This document shows, in pieces, positions 1 through 5,826 of a stretch of DNA of 6,595 nucleotides (its first letter is position 1; every line of letters begins with the position of its first letter). Under the pieces are notes generated by a model. It worked only from the letters and a program-made list of their open reading frames with translations, was not told the origin of the DNA and did not search any database. Made by a program: the position numbers and the translations under genes. Origin of the DNA: Pseudomonadota bacterium (GTDB lineage: Bacteria; Pseudomonadota; Gammaproteobacteria; Woeseiales; Woeseiaceae). The stretch lies in assembly GCA_027295475.1 (NCBI GenBank), contig JAPUKV010000162.1, positions 1 through 6,595 on the forward strand, in the 5' to 3' direction.

Positions 1-161
1 ACCACGGTCGGTTTATCAGAAGAATCTGTTCCGTCACCGCTGATATGGATGTGCTCGGAGGTAAAGCCCTCCGGCACTTTCAGATTTGCCTTGAGAGACT
101 TAACGATGTCTTGTGCGCTGAGCGGTTGCTCGAGAGCTTCTACAGTGACGTCTAATGCCAT
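1..161 (-). CDS. Unrecognised protein, N-terminal 53 residues only (runs off left edge)
   Basis: The reading frame starts at an ATG at 161 and stays open to the left edge, so only the N-terminus is visible. It begins MALDVTVEALEQPLSAQDIV and continues as a soluble, acidic-to-neutral stretch with no signal peptide, membrane segment or motif I recognise. A purine-rich leader (AAAGGA about 12 bases upstream, or AGG about 7 bases upstream) is a modest ribosome binding site. It lies downstream of parA on the same strand, separated by about 270 bases, so co-transcription is possible but not shown. The function is unknown; the gene call rests on the start, the leader and the uninterrupted frame. Confidence 0.55.
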   Translation of the reverse strand, partial: MALDVTVEALEQPLSAQDIVKSLKANLKVPEGFTSEHIHISGDGTDSSDKPTV

Positions 162-432
162 TTTCTTGCCTAATCCTTTAGGGTCGTTATCGAAGGGTCC
201 TACACCTTAAACCCTGGGAGCCACAGTTGCCGTGAGCGTCATCACAATTTGTCGCCATAGGGAGACAATAATTATGTCAACACGATGACAATCGTCGTTG
301 TAATACCAGTGGGTGTGATTGATGAACAGGAGGACGTCAGCTCGACGATGCCAGGCGAGTTCAGCGTCGATGGCATCCAGACCTGAGTGCAGGCGTGAAA
401 TAGCCTCAAGCGTGCAGGGTTGCGGCGCGTCG
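162..432. other. Intergenic region between parA and the left-edge gene
   Basis: This 271-base gap holds no gene I can support. On the minus strand a perfect -35 hexamer TTGACA (280-275) is followed after 15 bases by TATGGC (259-254), a poor -10, so a promoter for the left-edge gene is possible but weak. Four TGTC/GACA words cluster at 249-290, including TGTCA-N6-TGACA at 275-290, which could be an operator or could be chance. An open minus-strand frame without a standard start crosses the region (stop at 209-207). No T-tract terminator is seen downstream of parA. Confidence 0.4.
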
Positions 433-1182
433 TTAATGCAACGGTTTGATCGTTGGCTCCGGCCGGGATTCGAACGGTGATATTGACTCGGCTTCCCGCT
501 TTCTCATCGGCAGTTGATCGAGCCAGTTGATAATCAGGTTCATCTGTTCAACGTCTGTTTTCACTCTGTGGCGTGGCATTTCATAGATGCCCATGCCGAG
601 ATCTGCTGCGTGTACGTAATTCTGACTGTCGCGTAGTACCGCGATGATTGGAATCTCCAGGCTCGTCAGGAAACGCATGAGCTTGGTGAGGCTGTTGGTG
701 TTGTGCCGCGTGCGGTTTGCGACAACGGCAAGTTGCCGGTCACGCCGGTCAATTTGCGTGATGAGCAAGAGCTCGGCAATGAATCTGGTTGCATACCGAA
801 TATCGATCGCCGAAGGCATTACGGGAATAAGGATACTGTTCGCATCATAAGTCAGCTCGTGCATTTCTGGCTGACCGATCGCGGCGGGTGTATCGATGAT
901 GACCGTGCTGGTGTCGTCCGGAACGCGTAACTGCCAGCTGCGAGTAGATCGCATCGATGACCTGTACGTGGCCATGCCATGGATTTCGCAGCGATTTCGC
1001 GAACGCCTTTCCAGCCAGCGCATCGTGTAGCCATTGGGGTCGTTATCGATAAGCAGAGGTGCGGGTCCTCGAAGCGCAAAGTAGCTCGCGAGGTTGGTTG
1101 CCAATGTGGTCTTACCGCAACCCCCCTTGGGGTTCAGAATGACGATCTTGTGCAGGCCGTTTCGATTCGGAGAAATGAACAT
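433..1182 (-). CDS. ParA-family partitioning/positioning ATPase
   Basis: A 249-residue cytoplasmic P-loop ATPase of the ParA/MinD group. Such proteins dimerise on ATP, usually bind DNA or membrane, and position plasmids, chromosomes or protein cargo. The deviant Walker A motif KGGCGKTT lies at residues 19-26, with signature lysine K19 and P-loop lysine K24. Walker A' is IDNDPNG (45-51), and Walker B is TVIIDTP (93-99) with D97. The N-terminus has no helix-turn-helix extension, as in small ParA proteins. The C-terminal part (RDSQNYVHAADLGMGIYEM) resembles solitary chromosomal ParA-like proteins of gammaproteobacteria as I recall them. No parB lies beside it in this window. The ATG at 1182 has only a weak, distant purine tract (AAGGGG about 16 bases upstream), but no ATG, GTG or TTG lies in frame further upstream. 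A separate promoter precedes it. Family membership is firm; the cargo is unknown. Confidence 0.9.
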   Translation of the reverse strand: MFISPNRNGLHKIVILNPKGGCGKTTLATNLASYFALRGPAPLLIDNDPNGYTMRWLERRSRNRCEIHGMATYRSSMRSTRSWQLRVPDDTSTVIIDTPAAIGQPEMHELTYDANSILIPVMPSAIDIRYATRFIAELLLITQIDRRDRQLAVVANRTRHNTNSLTKLMRFLTSLEIPIIAVLRDSQNYVHAADLGMGIYEMPRHRVKTDVEQMNLIINWLDQLPMRKREAESISPFESRPEPTIKPLH

Positions 1183-1263
1183 CTTCGCGTCGGAGCGTCC
1201 CCTTCTGAATGGCGATGCATCACGGCGATCATCGCCCGTAACGGATTTTCCCGTGTTCGCCTG

Positions 1264-1291
1264 ATCATACTCCTCAATTCCCCGAGGTCAA
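1264..1291 (-). promoter_or_regulatory. Sigma70-like promoter for the ParA gene
   Basis: On the minus strand TTGACC (1291-1286, 5 of 6 to consensus) is followed after a 16-base spacer by TATGAT (1269-1264, 5 of 6). The start point would be near 1257, giving a leader of about 75 bases before the ATG at 1182. It lies in the 146-base gap after the dehydrogenase gene, so parA can be expressed independently of the upstream pair. Confidence 0.55.
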
Positions 1292-1320
1292 AAAGTGCGG
1301 ATTGTGCTGCCACAGCAGCA
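1290..1320 (-). terminator. Weak terminator-like hairpin after the dehydrogenase gene
   Basis: Read on the minus strand, TGCTGC-TGTG-GCAGCA (1320-1305) forms a 6-bp stem with a 4-base loop, starting 8 bases after the stop codon at 1329. A run of five T follows at 1294-1290, but 10 bases separate it from the stem, so it is not a textbook intrinsic terminator. The T run also abuts the -35 of the parA promoter. Partial termination before parA is plausible. Confidence 0.25.
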
Positions 1321-1328
1321 GTTCTTGC

Positions 1329-1988
1329 CTACCACGGCAGGCGATAGCCCTCCGCGTGCCAGAAGCCGCCGGTATTCTCCATACCAAGATCGTCAATTCG
1401 CTGAATGAGTCCCCTGGCAGCCTCAGCAGGCGGAATACCTCTGCCACCCGTCATCCCGGTCGCCACCAGGCCCGGGTGCAATAGCGCAATTGCAATGCCC
1501 TTGGGCGCAAGATCATGCCGAAGATTCGTGCCCACCATATTCACCGCGACTTTCGAGGCACGATAGCCATAGTTATTGCCTGAACTATTGTCTTCGATCG
1601 ACCCAACACGGCTCGAGACGATGGCAACCTTGGAGCCGTCATGCAGGTTGGGCAGTAAGGCTTCGGTGACGCGCAATGGACCCAGAGTGTTGACGCGATA
1701 CTGTTCGAGCATTACGTCGTAATCGATGTTGCCGAGCCTGTCCGACCGCAGGATCCCCGCGTTGTTGATCAGGATATCGATGGGCTCGCCTTCGAGCGCC
1801 TGAGCCATTGCAGCGACATTGTCTGCATCCGCAACATCAACGCCTTCAATTACTCGAATGCCAAACGCGGATATCTCGGGGCTCGCGGAGCGGCAGACAC
1901 CAATCACCTCATCACCGCGATTTTTCAATTGAGTACATAGCTGCAAGCCTAAACCGCGATTGCAGCCGGTAACGAGAACTTTGACCAT
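1329..1988 (-). CDS. Short-chain dehydrogenase/reductase, C-factor (CsgA)-like
   Basis: A 219-residue single-domain Rossmann oxidoreductase of the classical SDR family, expected to use NAD(H) or NADP(H) on an unknown carbonyl or alcohol substrate in the cytoplasm. The nucleotide-binding motif TGCNRGLG is at residues 7-14, the structural NNAG at 75-78, and the catalytic tetrad is complete: N100, S125 or S126, Y142 and K146 (YRASK). The short length and the VLVTGCNRGLGL start resemble SDRs related to Myxococcus C-factor, though no signalling role follows from that. R33 after the second beta strand (VCRS) would favour NADP(H); this is inference. AAAGG lies 10 bases before the ATG. The gene starts 32 bases after the SnoaL-like gene, suggesting one operon. 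Confidence 0.9.
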   Translation of the reverse strand: MVKVLVTGCNRGLGLQLCTQLKNRGDEVIGVCRSASPEISAFGIRVIEGVDVADADNVAAMAQALEGEPIDILINNAGILRSDRLGNIDYDVMLEQYRVNTLGPLRVTEALLPNLHDGSKVAIVSSRVGSIEDNSSGNNYGYRASKVAVNMVGTNLRHDLAPKGIAIALLHPGLVATGMTGGRGIPPAEAARGLIQRIDDLGMENTGGFWHAEGYRLPW

Positions 1989-2020
1989 TGCTTGTGTACC
2001 TTTATTACTGTTAACGCATT

Positions 2021-2461
2021 TCAGATTTCAAAGCCGCTATCAGTCAAAGATAGTCCTTCGCGTTCGTTATCCCAGACGATGCTCATGATGAGCCAGGTAG
2101 ACCCGTCATAGATCAGATTGAAGAAGTTCACACCACGACCGTGAATTTCTTCTGTCCCGGTCTTGAATGTTGACTCGTAAACACTTGCTACCTGGGCAAC
2201 GTTACCGAATATCCTGGCTTCATGTTTGATCTCAATTTCTGAGAACTCAACATCGGCGAGGATTGTCTCAGTGCTGTCGATGTACTCGTCGAAAGACATG
2301 ACCGTTGCGAACGACGAACCGTCTTCGTTCATGCCTGTGCGAACAAGGCGCGCGTTCGTGTGATATAGAGCGCGTATTGATTCCCAGTCTTTATTTGAAC
2401 CGGGTGCTGAAATGACTTTGTACAGTTTGCTGGTGTAGTCCTGAAAAGCGGATCGTGTCAA
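2021..2461 (-). CDS. NTF2/SnoaL-like small protein, TTG start
   Basis: A 146-residue protein predicted to adopt the NTF2/SnoaL-like cone fold, a scaffold used by small isomerases, cyclases, dehydratases and non-catalytic binding proteins. The frame shows the family pattern: an N-terminal helix with DWESIRALYHTNARLV (25-40), the middle segment SFDEYIDST (56-64), then alternating beta strands (HEARIFGNVAQVASVYESTF and GRGVNFFNLIYDGSTWLIMS). The frame is open far upstream into the divergent PLP gene, but that part is antisense to it. The TTG at 2461 is preferred because GGGGAG sits 8 bases upstream and the domain begins there. There is no signal peptide. It is followed after 32 bases by the dehydrogenase, which suggests a shared small-molecule pathway. 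Substrate and catalytic activity are unknown. Confidence 0.78.
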   Translation of the reverse strand: MTRSAFQDYTSKLYKVISAPGSNKDWESIRALYHTNARLVRTGMNEDGSSFATVMSFDEYIDSTETILADVEFSEIEIKHEARIFGNVAQVASVYESTFKTGTEEIHGRGVNFFNLIYDGSTWLIMSIVWDNEREGLSLTDSGFEI

Positions 2462-2475
2462 AACAATTTCTCCCC
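2462..2475 (-). promoter_or_regulatory. Ribosome binding site that fixes the TTG start
   Basis: GGGGAG (2475-2470 on the minus strand) is 8 bases before the TTG at 2461-2459. No ATG or GTG in this frame near here has a comparable site, and longer versions would run antisense into the PLP enzyme gene. Confidence 0.65.
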
Positions 2476-2496
2476 GGGCACCACCTGGTCTGATGA

Positions 2497-2525
2497 TTGT
2501 CGCCAACAGCAATCTCGCACATAAT
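2497..2525 (+). promoter_or_regulatory. Sigma70-like promoter for the PLP enzyme gene
   Basis: TTGTCG (2497-2502) and CATAAT (2520-2525, 5 of 6 to consensus) are separated by 17 bases. The start point would be near 2532, about 25 bases before the ATG at 2558. It lies in the 96-base divergent region shared with the leftward SnoaL-like gene, for which I found no convincing promoter. Confidence 0.45.
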
Positions 2526-2557
2526 CTCTGTCGTTCACAAGACGCAACGGAATCACC

Positions 2558-3703
2558 ATGAGTAAGACGACTAGCCTGGCGCCGGAAACGCTGGCAGCCC
2601 AGGCCCTTCATTACGTTGATCTGCAGACAGGCGCTATTATCCCACCAATCCAGCCGTCGACGACCTTCGTTCGCGATGAAAACTATGAGCTGCTTGCGCC
2701 GGCGCACAGTTACGGTCGCGATGAGAACCCCGGCTACCTGGTTGTCGAAAGACTGCTGGCGGAACTCGAGGGAGCGCCAGCGGCCCTGCTGTTTAGCTCG
2801 GGCATGGCCGCGGCGATGGCGGTGGTGCAATCCCTGAAGCCGGGCGATCATATTGTTGCGCCCAAAGTGATGTACTGGGGTTTACGCAACTGGCTCATCA
2901 CATTCTGTGACAACTGGGGCCTGGGGCTGGATCTGTTTGCTGCCACTGATCCTGACGCCCTGGCGAAGACCGTAAAGAAAGGCGCAACGAAACTGGTCTG
3001 GATCGAGACGCCATGTAACCCGACCTGGGATGTGATTGACATTGCTGCTGCTGCCGAGGTCGCTCACGAATCGGGTGCGAGGCTTGCCGTGGATTCCACG
3101 GTACCAACACCGGTCCTGACACAGCCGATTAAGCACGGCGCAGATATAGTGATGCATTCGGCAACGAAGTACCTGAACGGTCACGGCGATGTTGTGGCCG
3201 GTGCGTTGGCGACTGCCAAAGAAGACGAATTCTGGAAACGCGTTTGTAAAGTTCGCGCAGAAGCGGGCGCGATTCTCGGTTCCTTCGAGGCGTGGCTGCT
3301 ACAGCGTGGCATGCGCACACTTTTCCTGCGTGTCAGGAAGGCGAGTGAGTCCGCTTTGACGATTGCGAAGCATTTCGAAGGACACGCAAAGCTCGAGGCC
3401 GTCATATATCCAGGTCTGCCAAGCCATCCGGGCCATGCGATCGCCAGACGGCAAATGCAGAACGGCTTCGGCGGCATGCTGTCGGTCCGGGTCAAGGGTG
3501 GCGCAGAGGGAGCGTTGGCTGTCATCAAGAAGTGTCAGGTGTTTACGCGGGCGACGTCACTGGGTGGGGTCGAGAGCCTGATCGAGCATCGTTACTCGAT
3601 TGAGGGCGCGACCAGCCCAATCCCGAAGGACTTGTTGCGGTTGTCGATCGGCATTGAATCGGTAGAGGACTTGATCGCGGATCTGAAGCAGGCATTAGCA
3701 TGA
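2558..3703 (+). CDS. Cys/Met-metabolism PLP enzyme (trans-sulfuration family)
   Basis: A 381-residue fold-type I pyridoxal-phosphate enzyme of the cystathionine gamma-synthase / beta-lyase / methionine gamma-lyase family, acting on sulfur amino acids in the cytoplasm; length is normal. Visible landmarks are YGRDENPGY (52-60, cofactor-phosphate Tyr and Arg from the partner subunit), SSGMAA (80-85), Y106 stacking on the PLP ring, ETPCNPT (150-156), D179 for the pyridine nitrogen, SATKYLNGHGD (201-211) with Schiff-base lysine K204, SLGGVES (334-340), and R361 for the substrate carboxylate. GHGD after the lysine resembles methionine gamma-lyases, but the Cys that follows the stacking Tyr in those enzymes is replaced (Y106-W-G-L), so I do not assign a specific reaction. 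The ATG has only a weak upstream CGGA. The gene is divergent from the SnoaL/SDR pair. Family certain, substrate open. Confidence 0.9.
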   Translation: MSKTTSLAPETLAAQALHYVDLQTGAIIPPIQPSTTFVRDENYELLAPAHSYGRDENPGYLVVERLLAELEGAPAALLFSSGMAAAMAVVQSLKPGDHIVAPKVMYWGLRNWLITFCDNWGLGLDLFAATDPDALAKTVKKGATKLVWIETPCNPTWDVIDIAAAAEVAHESGARLAVDSTVPTPVLTQPIKHGADIVMHSATKYLNGHGDVVAGALATAKEDEFWKRVCKVRAEAGAILGSFEAWLLQRGMRTLFLRVRKASESALTIAKHFEGHAKLEAVIYPGLPSHPGHAIARRQMQNGFGGMLSVRVKGGAEGALAVIKKCQVFTRATSLGGVESLIEHRYSIEGATSPIPKDLLRLSIGIESVEDLIADLKQALA

Positions 3704-3863
3704 AGTGTGTCGATTAGTACGTCATCGTCCGTCTGGTTTCGTCATACCCGGAACTGACCAAATTTCGATAACTCAGGCTTGACCATACAGACAGCCGCAG
3801 ATTTCATCTGCTCTGACTGGCGGGTGACGGCCCGTGATCGGACAGTGAGCTGATAGAATTCCA

Positions 3864-3947
3864 ACAGGCAACAATCGACACGACGCGGACATTTGCAAGA
3901 TTTGACGACTGCGCTATGTAGAAGCCCGGATTGTCATTGTTGCCTGT
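3864..3947. repeat. Long inverted repeat with 51-base loop
   Basis: The left arm (3864-3880) starts with ACAGGCAACAAT and the right arm (3932-3947) ends with ATTGTTGCCTGT. These 12 bases pair perfectly, and after skipping C3876 a further GACA/TGTC pairs, making a 16-bp stem with one bulge. The loop is 3881-3931. No T run follows on either strand, so it is not an intrinsic terminator. The core ACAGGCAA recurs at 4053-4060, next to the ribosome binding site of the aldehyde dehydrogenase. Confidence 0.75.
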
Positions 3948-3958
3948 GGCGCAAAAAT
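3931..3958 (+). promoter_or_regulatory. Candidate promoter of the aldehyde dehydrogenase
   Basis: TTGTCA (3931-3936, 5 of 6) and AAAAAT (3953-3958, 4 of 6) have a 16-base spacer. The start would be near 3965, leaving a leader of about 110 bases. The -35 and spacer coincide with the right arm of the inverted repeat, so a protein bound to that arm could block it. TTGACC (3779-3784) with TTTCAT 17 bases later is a poorer alternative. Confidence 0.35.
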
Positions 3959-4062
3959 CATGGGAAGTCGTAAACTAAGCGTTTCCCTGGATGCGATGCT
4001 CTAATCAGCGGTCGAAGAGGCTACGCCGCGGTCACTGATTCAGGCTGATGCAACAGGCAATT

Positions 4063-4077
4063 GGAGGTAGGCAGTTC
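4063..4077 (+). promoter_or_regulatory. Ribosome binding site that fixes the ATG at 4078
   Basis: GGAGG (4063-4067) lies 10 bases before the ATG at 4078. An in-frame ATG at 4048 has no such site upstream. The chosen start also aligns the N-terminus with E. coli PuuC: both have 26 residues up to and including FING. Confidence 0.8.
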
Positions 4078-5571
4078 ATGTTGGATAAAACCATTCAAGA
4101 CTGGAATTCCGATGCGGCAGGCCTCGCGATCGAGGGCCGCGCCTTCATCAATGGCCGATACCAGGATGCCTTGGCCGGAGAGACACGTGAGACGGTGAGT
4201 CCGGCGAATGGTCAGAAGCTCGCCGACGTGGCGAATTGCGGGATTGAAGATGCGGATCGCGCCGTTGCCGTTGCACGGGCCGCATTTGATAGTGGCGTCT
4301 GGGCCTCAATGGCGCCTGCCGATCGAAAAATGGTGCTGGTGCGCTGGGCAGAATTGATTGAGGACCATGCCGATGAAATCGCGCTGCTCGAGTGCCTTGA
4401 TGTCGGCAAGCCAATCGCCGACACGACGGGTGTCGATGTGCCCGCTGCCGCGCGCACCATTCGTTGGAGCGGCGAGGCGATCGACAAGGTGTATGATCAG
4501 ATTTCGCCGGCCCCGGCCAACTGTCTGGCGCTTGTGCAGCGTTTGCCCCTGGGTGTCGTTGCGGCGATCGTGCCGTGGAATTTTCCGCTCTCCACCACTG
4601 CCTGGAAGCTCGCGCCGTCATTGGCGACGGGAAATTCCGTCATTCTCAAGCCGGCCTCTAACACGCCACTATCGGCGTTACGCATCGCAGGTCTGGCCAG
4701 CGAAGCGGGCTTACCAGATGGTGTGCTGCAAGTGTTGCCGGGACCGGGAGGAAGCCTTGGCCGGCACCTCGCTTTACACCACAATATAGATGGGCTGACG
4801 TTTACCGGCTCTACAGAGGTCGGCAAGCAACTCATGCGGTATTCAGGCGAGTCCAACCTGAAACGCACCTTCCTGGAACTCGGTGGCAAGAGCCCGAATA
4901 TTGTGTTCGCCGATTCAAATCTGGAAAAGGCGGCCATTTTTGCCGCCATCGCAGTGTTCTATAACGGTGGCCAGACCTGTACAGCGGGTACGCGATTGAT
5001 CGTCGAAGAAAGTATCCGGGAGCGGTTCGTCGAAATGGTGGTTGAACAAAGCAAAAAATGGATGCCCGGTGATCCGTTGGATCCGGCGACGACGATGGGC
5101 CCGATGATCGATGCGACGCAGCTGCAGACGGTTGCGGAATACGTTGATATCGGCCAGACAGAAGGCGCCTCCCTGGTGGCCGGCGGCAGTCAGACCATGT
5201 TGGACTCAGGTGGTAGCTATCACGAACCGACTATTTTCGATGGCGTTAAAAACAGCATGCGCATCGCCCAGGAAGAAATTTTCGGGCCCGTGATGTCGGT
5301 CATCGGTTTTAAGGATGTCGAGGAGGCAGTGGCGATCGCGAATGATTCAATCTATGGGCTCGCTGGAGCCGTGTGGAGCAATAATATCAATACCGCGCAT
5401 CGGGTTGCCGCCGCGGTGCGGGTTGGAACGATGGGTATCAACAACTATTTCGGTGGTGACATCACAGTACCGTTCGGGGGGTTCAAGCAAAGCGGCAATG
5501 GACGAGACAAGTCGATTCACGCATTTGATGATTACACTGAATTGAAGACCACCTGGATTGAATTCGACTAG
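4078..5571 (+). CDS. PuuC/KauB-like aldehyde dehydrogenase
   Basis: A 497-residue cytoplasmic ALDH-superfamily enzyme oxidising an aldehyde to the acid. It closely follows E. coli PuuC (gamma-glutamyl-gamma-aminobutyraldehyde dehydrogenase, about 495 residues) along its length, for example IRW--EAIDKVY (128-139) and the C-terminal VPFGGFKQSGNGRDKSIHA. Catalytic and cofactor residues are present: PWNFP with N168, K191, FTGSTEVG (242-249), general base E267 in LELGG, nucleophile C301 in GGQTCTAG, and EEIFGPV with E400. S194 stands where NAD-dependent ALDHs usually carry Glu (KPASNTP), as in NADP-using GabD, so NADP use is possible. No other putrescine-utilisation genes flank it, so the physiological substrate (aminobutyraldehyde type or a broader range) is inferred only. 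It has its own leader with an inverted repeat and a strong ribosome binding site. Confidence 0.92.
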   Translation: MLDKTIQDWNSDAAGLAIEGRAFINGRYQDALAGETRETVSPANGQKLADVANCGIEDADRAVAVARAAFDSGVWASMAPADRKMVLVRWAELIEDHADEIALLECLDVGKPIADTTGVDVPAAARTIRWSGEAIDKVYDQISPAPANCLALVQRLPLGVVAAIVPWNFPLSTTAWKLAPSLATGNSVILKPASNTPLSALRIAGLASEAGLPDGVLQVLPGPGGSLGRHLALHHNIDGLTFTGSTEVGKQLMRYSGESNLKRTFLELGGKSPNIVFADSNLEKAAIFAAIAVFYNGGQTCTAGTRLIVEESIRERFVEMVVEQSKKWMPGDPLDPATTMGPMIDATQLQTVAEYVDIGQTEGASLVAGGSQTMLDSGGSYHEPTIFDGVKNSMRIAQEEIFGPVMSVIGFKDVEEAVAIANDSIYGLAGAVWSNNINTAHRVAAAVRVGTMGINNYFGGDITVPFGGFKQSGNGRDKSIHAFDDYTELKTTWIEFD

Positions 5572-5584
5572 CAATGCATTCAGA

Positions 5585-5610
5585 TCGGGCCGGCAGGTCT
5601 AGCCGCCCGA
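5585..5610 (+). terminator. GC-rich hairpin after the aldehyde dehydrogenase
   Basis: TCGGGC (5585-5590) pairs with GCCCGA (5605-5610), and after a single bulged C, GGC (5592-5594) pairs with GCC (5602-5604), closing a 7-base loop. It begins 14 bases after the stop codon. No T run follows on either strand, so it may act as a weak terminator or a 3' end stabiliser. Confidence 0.35.
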
Positions 5611-5621
5611 ACACAAACAAT

Positions 5622-5643
5622 GTACCCGTAGCTCAGCCGATTA
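5622..5643 (+). other. Fragment resembling the 5' end and D-arm of a tRNA
   Basis: The stretch GTACCCG-TA-GCTC-AGCCGATTA has the spacing of a tRNA 5' half: 7 acceptor bases, T8, A9, D-stem GCTC, then a D-loop starting AG. The matching D-stem GAGC is absent, the invariant GG of the loop reads GA, and no anticodon arm, T-loop or matching CGGGTAC acceptor strand follows. It is therefore not a functional tRNA; it could be a relic of a truncated tRNA gene or chance similarity. Confidence 0.35.
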
Positions 5644-5736
5644 TACGTCCGCGCCTTAAACTCTGAAGCCTCGGAGCTGCTTGCTCAACCGGAGGAGTCC
5701 ATATACGAAGCGGACACTGATAGCCCGGCTACTCTC

Positions 5737-5764
5737 TTGCGGACTTTGCGCGTTCGTGTAATCT
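5737..5764 (+). promoter_or_regulatory. Possible promoter of the sulfatase gene
   Basis: TTGCGG (5737-5742) and TAATCT (5759-5764) are 16 bases apart. An A-rich tract (5784-5801) follows within the leader before the ribosome binding site. Both hexamers are moderate matches only. Confidence 0.3.
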
Positions 5765-5826
5765 TGGCGATTCGATCGCTGCCGAAAATAAAAACAAATA
5801 ATCGTTTGCCGCTCAGGAGGCCAACA

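Larger units (their letters stand above)
3704..4077. other. Long non-coding leader between the PLP enzyme and aldehyde dehydrogenase
   Basis: This 374-base gap has no gene I can support. It holds a tight hairpin GCAGAT-TTC-ATCTGC (3797-3811) about 95 bases after the PLP gene stop, without a T run; a long inverted repeat (3864-3947); a candidate promoter (3931-3958); GGGAA/TTCCC arms at 3962-3966 and 3983-3987; and the dehydrogenase ribosome binding site. A 14-codon frame at 3960-4004 has no ribosome binding site. The concentration of symmetric sequence suggests regulation of the downstream gene. Confidence 0.5.

Noticed and set aside
285..386. 33-codon plus-strand frame in the gap after parA
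   Set aside because: It is short, lacks a suitable ribosome binding site, resembles nothing known to me, and overlaps a minus-strand frame of better composition.
2462..2851. Upstream extension of the SnoaL-like frame to 276 residues
   Set aside because: The extension is mostly antisense to the PLP enzyme, is low in domain-like features and lacks a ribosome binding site; the TTG at 2461 has GGGGAG at good spacing.
3864..3949. Integron attC site
   Set aside because: The inverted repeat has about the right length, but its ends do not fit the RYYYAAC and GTTRRRY core sites and no integrase or cassette array is present.
3960..4004. 14-codon frame starting MGSRKLSV before the aldehyde dehydrogenase
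   Set aside because: No ribosome binding site, and the best local promoter would start transcription just after its ATG.
4048..4077. Earlier ATG for the aldehyde dehydrogenase
   Set aside because: It has no ribosome binding site upstream and the extra ten residues are absent from PuuC; the ATG at 4078 has GGAGG and matches the family length.
4148..4621. 157-residue minus-strand frame inside the aldehyde dehydrogenase
   Set aside because: It is an Arg/His/Pro/Ser-rich shadow of a high-GC coding sequence, with no domain and no ribosome binding site.
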